The notes under the pieces were generated by a model, which was not told where the DNA came from, made no database searches, and was given only the letters and a program-made list of their open reading frames with translations. From Elusimicrobiota bacterium (GTDB taxonomy: Bacteria > Elusimicrobiota > Elusimicrobia > UBA1565 > UBA9628), in NCBI GenBank assembly GCA_016194625.1, contig JACQBB010000017.1:1-10382 (forward strand): a DNA stretch of 10,382 nucleotides. The letters are read 5' to 3'. Made by a program: the position numbers and the translations under genes. This document shows positions 6,801-10,382 of this stretch, piece by piece (position 1 is the first letter of the stretch; the number at the start of each line of letters is the position of its first letter).

Positions 6801-7828
6801 GGCGCCTCCTCCTCGCCGTCCTGCTCGCCGGCGCCGCGGTCCCCGCGCGCGCCCTGCAGAACCTCGCGGGCACGGCCGGCGCGGAGTTCCTCCGCCTGGG
6901 CGTGGGCGCGCGCGCGCTGGGCATGGGCGAGGCCTACACCGCGGTGGCCGACGGCCCGGACGCGGCGTACTGGAACCCCGCCGGGCTGGCGCTGATGCGC
7001 CGCCCCGAGGCCTCGTACTCCCGCGGGGAGCTCCCCGCCGGCACGCACCACGACTTCCTGGCCGTCGGCGTCCCGCTCCGCTGGGCGGGCGGCGTCGCCG
7101 CGGTGGCCGTCACGCGGCTGTCGGGCGACAGCCTGGCGCTGGTCGACGCGTCGAACCAGACGCGCGGCTCGTTCTCGCCGCACTCGGAGGCCTACGCGTT
7201 CGCCTACGGCCACGATTTCTCCGACAACAGCCTCACCGAGCAGTCGCGCGACTACTTCCGCGAGAGCTGGAACCTCCCCCGCGTCGAGCGCCCGTACGAC
7301 GACCAGAAGGAGCCGTGGACCGGCGACATCTGCGCCGGCGTCGCGATCAAAGGCATCAGCGAGACGCTGGGCGCGCGCTCGGCGTCGTCGTTCGCGGTGG
7401 ACGGCGGCGGCCTGTTCCGGCCGACCGACCTCCCCGAGCTGACGGTGGCCGGCGCGGTCCGCAACGTCGGCGAGAAGATCCGCTTCATCCAGGAGGCCCA
7501 GCCTCTTCCCGTCGAGGGCGCGGTCGGCGCGTCCTACGACGCGCGCGTCGAGGACTGGCGCTTCCTGCCGTCGATCGAGGCGGCCCTGCCGTACGCCGGC
7601 AACGCCTACGGCAAGCTCGGCGTCGAGGTCTCCCGCCGCGTCGCCGAGGGCGCGCACGCGGCCCTGCGCCTGGGCTACAACAGCCGCACGGCGGCCGACG
7701 TGGGCCCCGTCTCGGGCCTGGGCGCCGGCGTCGGCCTGCAGGTCGGCGGCTTCCGCTTCGACGCCGCCTTCCAGCCGATGGGCGTGCTCGGGCAGGCGCT
7801 GCGCGTCGGCGTCGGCTGGCGCTTCTGA
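6797..7828 (+). CDS. PorV/PorQ-like (UPF0164) outer-membrane beta-barrel protein
   Basis: This 343-aa protein starts at a GTG that overlaps the protease stop (GTGA), so translation is probably coupled. This start gives a clean signal peptide: Arg-Arg, then a Leu/Ala core, with cleavage near residue 19 after Ala-Arg-Ala. Residues 31-65 carry the family signature: FLRLGVGARALGMGEAYTAV, then AD, then DAAYWNPAGLA. The rest alternates short polar and hydrophobic strands, and the chain ends in Gly-Trp-Arg-Phe; a terminal Phe is typical of outer-membrane barrels. It should sit in the outer membrane. In Bacteroidota, PorV receives type IX cargo by its C-terminal domain, and the preceding protease carries such a domain, so a cargo/partner relation is likely. 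A plain FadL-like transport role is the alternative. Family is well supported; exact role is inferred. Confidence 0.88.
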   Translation: MRRLLLAVLLAGAAVPARALQNLAGTAGAEFLRLGVGARALGMGEAYTAVADGPDAAYWNPAGLALMRRPEASYSRGELPAGTHHDFLAVGVPLRWAGGVAAVAVTRLSGDSLALVDASNQTRGSFSPHSEAYAFAYGHDFSDNSLTEQSRDYFRESWNLPRVERPYDDQKEPWTGDICAGVAIKGISETLGARSASSFAVDGGGLFRPTDLPELTVAGAVRNVGEKIRFIQEAQPLPVEGAVGASYDARVEDWRFLPSIEAALPYAGNAYGKLGVEVSRRVAEGAHAALRLGYNSRTAADVGPVSGLGAGVGLQVGGFRFDAAFQPMGVLGQALRVGVGWRF

Positions 7829-7840
7829 CGGAGGGGCCGG

Positions 7841-10276
7841 CTACTTGAGCGCGGCCTTCTTGCCGCCGGCCTTCACGCGCGTCAGCGCCTCCTCGGCGTA
7901 GACGCGGATCCGGGGGTTGCCGGCCTTCTTGGCCAGGCGCTCGAGCGTCGGCAGTCCGCGCTCGTCCTCGGTCGCGCCGAGGGCGGCGACGGCGGTCATC
8001 GTGACGCGCTCGTCGGGGTCCGACACGCGGGCGCACAGCCACGGGACCAGGGACGGGTCGTGCGCGGCGAAGTCGGCGAGCGCGCGCAGCGCGTTGACGC
8101 GCACGCCGAACGGGGAGCCGGCGGCGGCGGCCTTCTTGAGCCGGGGCAGGACCTTCGGGTCGCGCGTCGAGGACAGCGCCGCGACGGCGGCGGCCCCGAG
8201 CGCGTCCCGGTAGCTGGGCGTGCCCAGGTTCTTCAGGGCGACGGACAGGTGGCGGCCTCCGGCGAGCGCGCCGAGAGCGCGCGTCGCCTCGACCTGCACG
8301 CCGAGCGCGCGGTGCGCGCGCGCCAGCGGGACGATCTTCCGGTCGGCCCCGGGGCGCGCCCGGCGGGCGACCTCGGCGACGACGGCGCGCAGGACCTTCG
8401 GGTGGCGGACCGAGCGCAGCAGGGCGTCGAGCGCGGCGTCGGCCCCGGTCCCCGGCATCCCGCCGAGGGCCCTCACCATCTCGACGGCGGCGCCCCAGAA
8501 CCGCTCGCGCCGGGCCTGGGCCGCGAGGGCGGCGACGGCCTTCGGGCCGCCCCAGGCGGCGACGCGCTCGGCGGCCAGCGCGCGGGAGACGGCGGTCGCG
8601 CCGGCCGCGAGCGAGCGGAACCACATCGGCGCGGGCTTGGCCAGCGCGAGCTTCTTGAGCACGACGAAGTCGGGGTCGATCTCCACGTCGAGCGGCGCGC
8701 CGGGCAGCTTCCAGGAGAAGCGGTGCTCCTTGTCCTTGACGTCCTCGTGGAAGTCGCGCGTCCAGCCGCGGCCGGTCACGCGGACGTGCAGGCGGAAGCG
8801 GAACGCGGGGTGGGCGTCGTCGATCCCCTGGGTCTGCATCAGCCACAGCGAGCCGCGGCGGTCCTTGTCGTCGTAGCTCCAGCGGGCGCGCAGGACCGGG
8901 TGGCCGGCGCGGTACACCCACTGGTCGAAGAAGCCCTGCAGGTTGCGGCCGGTGGCCTCCTCGATCGCGAGGACGAGGTCCTGCGTCTGCACCGACGAGT
9001 CCTTGTGCTTGCGCAGGTAGTGGCCGACGGACTTCCACCACAGCTCGTCGCCGAGCTCGCGCTTGAGCATGTGCAGGACCCACGAGCCCTTCTCGTACAG
9101 GTGGCGGTCGAAGATCGTCCACGGGTCCATGTAGGTGCGGCAGACGATCGCGCGGCGGTAGCGGCGCGCGTCCTCGTCGAAGTACGCGCGCGCGTTGCCG
9201 AGCAGCTCGTACAGCGCCTCGTCGCGGCCCTTGTCGTGCTCTTGGAAAAGCACCTCGAAGTAGGTCGCGAACCCCTCGTTGAGCCACGCGTGCGGCCACT
9301 CGGCGCAGGTGACCAGGTCGCCGAACCACTGGTGCGCGAGCTCGTGGGCGACCAGCAGGTCCAGGTCGTGGTCGAGCGCGGCGCGCGCGTCGATCAGGCA
9401 GGCGTCGGTCTGCGTCGTGCAGGTCGTGTGCTCCATGCCGCCCGGGTACTCGGCGACGGCGACCTGGGCGTAGCGCGGGTACGGGTAGCGCACGCCGGTC
9501 TTCTCGGAGAAGAACTGCAGGGCCTTCGCGGTCTTGCCGAAGCCGCGGCGGGCGTCGGCCTCGCGGCCGGGCTCGCAGTAGAACACGACGGGGATGCCGT
9601 CCCAGTCCTCCTCGATCTCGGAGAACTTCCCGACGACGAGGGTGATCAGGTAGATCGAGTGCGGCCGGTCCATCTTCCAGTGCCAGACGTCCTTGCCGCC
9701 CTCGCGGGCCTTGTCGACGAGGACGCCGTTGGACAGCGCGCGGTAGCCGGCGGGCACGCGCGCGCGCACCTCGGAGGTGACCTTCGCGTGCGGGGCGTCG
9801 TGGCACGGGAACCAGCGGCGGGCGTCCTCGGGCTGGCTCTGGCTCCACATCTGGTCGGGCTTCTTCACGAAGTGGAGCCCGGCCTCGGGGTCGGTCACGC
9901 GGTAGCGGAACTCGACGCGGGCCTCCCCCTTCTCGGGGAGGTCCTTGGGCGCGTTGACGGCGAGCCGGCCGTCGAGGTGGCGGAAGCGCACCGGGCGGCC
10001 GTCCACCAGGACCTTGCTCACCTTCAGGCCGACGGCGTCGAAGTCGAGGCGGCGCACGCCCGCGCGGCGGGCGCGGACGGTGGTGACGCAGACGCCGGAC
10101 AGCGTCTTGCGGCGCAGGTCGGCGTCGAGGTCGAGCGAGACGTGCAGGGCGTCGAACGCGCGGTCGGGCGCGTAGGACGGGGGCTTGCCGAGCAGGGCGC
10201 CGCGTACGTCGCCGCCGGGGGCCCCTCCTTCGTGACGGCGCGCGCAGCGGAGGAACTCCCGGCTCTCGAGGGTCAT
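7841..10276 (-). CDS. M1-family zinc aminopeptidase with HEAT-repeat C-terminus
   Basis: This 811-aa metallopeptidase removes residues from peptide N-termini. The N-terminal beta domain (about 35-215) precedes the catalytic domain. The exopeptidase motif is GGMEH at 279-283, a variant of GAMEN. The zinc site is His311-Glu312-x-x-His315 (HELAHQWFGD) with Glu334 (LNEGFATYFE) as third ligand at the expected distance. Tyr394 (YEKGSWVLHML) is the transition-state Tyr. Residues about 551-803 are Ala/Leu/Arg-rich helical HEAT-like repeats, replacing the ERAP1-type C-terminal domain of many M1 enzymes. No signal peptide is seen, so it is probably cytoplasmic and may finish peptide breakdown. The ATG follows GAAGGA by six bases. 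It lies ten bases after an acyl-CoA dehydrogenase gene, suggesting an operon. Substrate preference cannot be read. Confidence 0.95.
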   Translation of the reverse strand: MTLESREFLRCARRHEGGAPGGDVRGALLGKPPSYAPDRAFDALHVSLDLDADLRRKTLSGVCVTTVRARRAGVRRLDFDAVGLKVSKVLVDGRPVRFRHLDGRLAVNAPKDLPEKGEARVEFRYRVTDPEAGLHFVKKPDQMWSQSQPEDARRWFPCHDAPHAKVTSEVRARVPAGYRALSNGVLVDKAREGGKDVWHWKMDRPHSIYLITLVVGKFSEIEEDWDGIPVVFYCEPGREADARRGFGKTAKALQFFSEKTGVRYPYPRYAQVAVAEYPGGMEHTTCTTQTDACLIDARAALDHDLDLLVAHELAHQWFGDLVTCAEWPHAWLNEGFATYFEVLFQEHDKGRDEALYELLGNARAYFDEDARRYRRAIVCRTYMDPWTIFDRHLYEKGSWVLHMLKRELGDELWWKSVGHYLRKHKDSSVQTQDLVLAIEEATGRNLQGFFDQWVYRAGHPVLRARWSYDDKDRRGSLWLMQTQGIDDAHPAFRFRLHVRVTGRGWTRDFHEDVKDKEHRFSWKLPGAPLDVEIDPDFVVLKKLALAKPAPMWFRSLAAGATAVSRALAAERVAAWGGPKAVAALAAQARRERFWGAAVEMVRALGGMPGTGADAALDALLRSVRHPKVLRAVVAEVARRARPGADRKIVPLARAHRALGVQVEATRALGALAGGRHLSVALKNLGTPSYRDALGAAAVAALSSTRDPKVLPRLKKAAAAGSPFGVRVNALRALADFAAHDPSLVPWLCARVSDPDERVTMTAVAALGATEDERGLPTLERLAKKAGNPRIRVYAEEALTRVKAGGKKAALK
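7868..8626 (-). repeat. HEAT-like repeat region of the M1 aminopeptidase
   Basis: Residues 551-803 consist of about six to eight helix pairs of 30-40 aa. They show recurring patterns such as DPKVLPRLKKAAAA, GVRVNALRALADF, DERVTMTAVAALGA and NPRIRVYAEEALTRV. The Asp/Arg spacing and Ala-rich helices fit PBS-lyase/HEAT-type repeats. They likely shape substrate access or bind a partner. The C-terminal tail is Lys-rich (AGGKKAALK). Confidence 0.75.
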
Positions 10277-10282
10277 CGGTCG

Positions 10283-10288
10283 TCCTTC
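10283..10288 (-). promoter_or_regulatory. Ribosome binding site of the M1 aminopeptidase
   Basis: Reading the minus strand, GAAGGA overlaps the TGA stop of the upstream acyl-CoA dehydrogenase and ends six bases before the ATG. This supports the chosen start and suggests translation re-initiation within one transcript. Confidence 0.75.
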
Positions 10289-10382
10289 AAGCGGCGACGG
10301 CGTCGGCCTTCGCGGCGGAGGCGTATTCCTTGATCATCATCGCCGCCACCTCGTTGCGCTGGAGCTGGGTGGTGCCCTCGTA
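10287..10382 (-). CDS. C-terminal end of an acyl-CoA dehydrogenase (partial, 5' part outside window)
   Basis: The minus strand is open from the window edge for 31 residues to a TGA at 10287-10289. The visible run YEGTTQLQRNEVAAMMIKEY matches the well-known YEGTxxIQR end motif of acyl-CoA dehydrogenases. There the Glu-Gly-Thr loop contacts the flavin and the last helix closes the four-helix domain. The enzyme would oxidise acyl-CoA to enoyl-CoA with FAD and pass electrons to electron-transfer flavoprotein. A short Ala/Lys tail ends it. It lies upstream in the same direction as the aminopeptidase, ten bases away. Chain-length specificity cannot be told from this piece. Confidence 0.85.
   Translation of the reverse strand, partial: YEGTTQLQRNEVAAMMIKEYASAAKADAVAA

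Noticed and set aside
7833..7878. GGCCGGC / GCCGGCC inverted repeat at the convergent gene ends
   Set aside because: Loop is over 20 bases and there is no T-run on either strand, so it is not a convincing terminator.
8060..10333. Long open plus-strand frame opposite the aminopeptidase (757 codons)
   Set aside because: Its composition is low complexity (Val/Ala/Arg/Gly) and it is the mirror of the HELAH-containing M1 gene. No ribosome site or motif.

Overview
This is a GC-rich bacterial window with no RNA genes, mobile elements or CRISPR array. It holds four complete protein genes, one complete gene on the minus strand, and two genes cut by the window edges. The gene content suggests Elusimicrobiota or a relative. 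The clues are a secreted subtilase with many weak fibronectin-III-like repeats and a FlgD/type-IX-like C-terminal domain, a PorV/UPF0164-like outer-membrane protein coupled to it, and many soluble two-component proteins. This placement is an inference from protein style, not a proven taxonomy.

Bases 1-2008 (+) form a signalling cluster. First comes the C-terminal end of a histidine kinase. Seven bases later is a soluble receiver-histidine kinase hybrid (369 aa) whose H-box lacks the usual Arg and Pro after the phosphoacceptor His. Third is a NarL/FixJ-type response regulator (227 aa). The regulator has its own consensus-like promoter, whose -35 box overlaps the kinase stop codon. A perfect 15-base palindrome lies between its -35 and -10 boxes. 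A strong intrinsic terminator closes the cluster at 2077-2119.

Bases 2131-7828 (+) form an export operon. A promoter with 17-base spacing ends only six bases before the start codon of a 1544-aa S8 protease, so the mRNA may be leaderless. The protease has a signal peptide, an I9-like propeptide, an intact Asp/His/Asn/Ser active site, about seven fibronectin-III-like repeats, a ZU5-like segment and a FlgD-like/type IX sorting-like C-terminal domain. Its stop codon overlaps the GTG start of a 343-aa PorV-like beta-barrel protein. In Bacteroidota, PorV is the carrier that receives C-terminal-domain cargo, so the pair looks like a coupled cargo/outer-membrane-partner module.

Bases 7841-10382 (-) form a convergent operon. 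The upstream gene is an acyl-CoA dehydrogenase, of which only the last 31 residues are in view. Ten bases after it comes an M1-family zinc aminopeptidase (811 aa) with a HEAT-repeat C-terminal third and no signal peptide. The two convergent operons are separated by only 12 bases.
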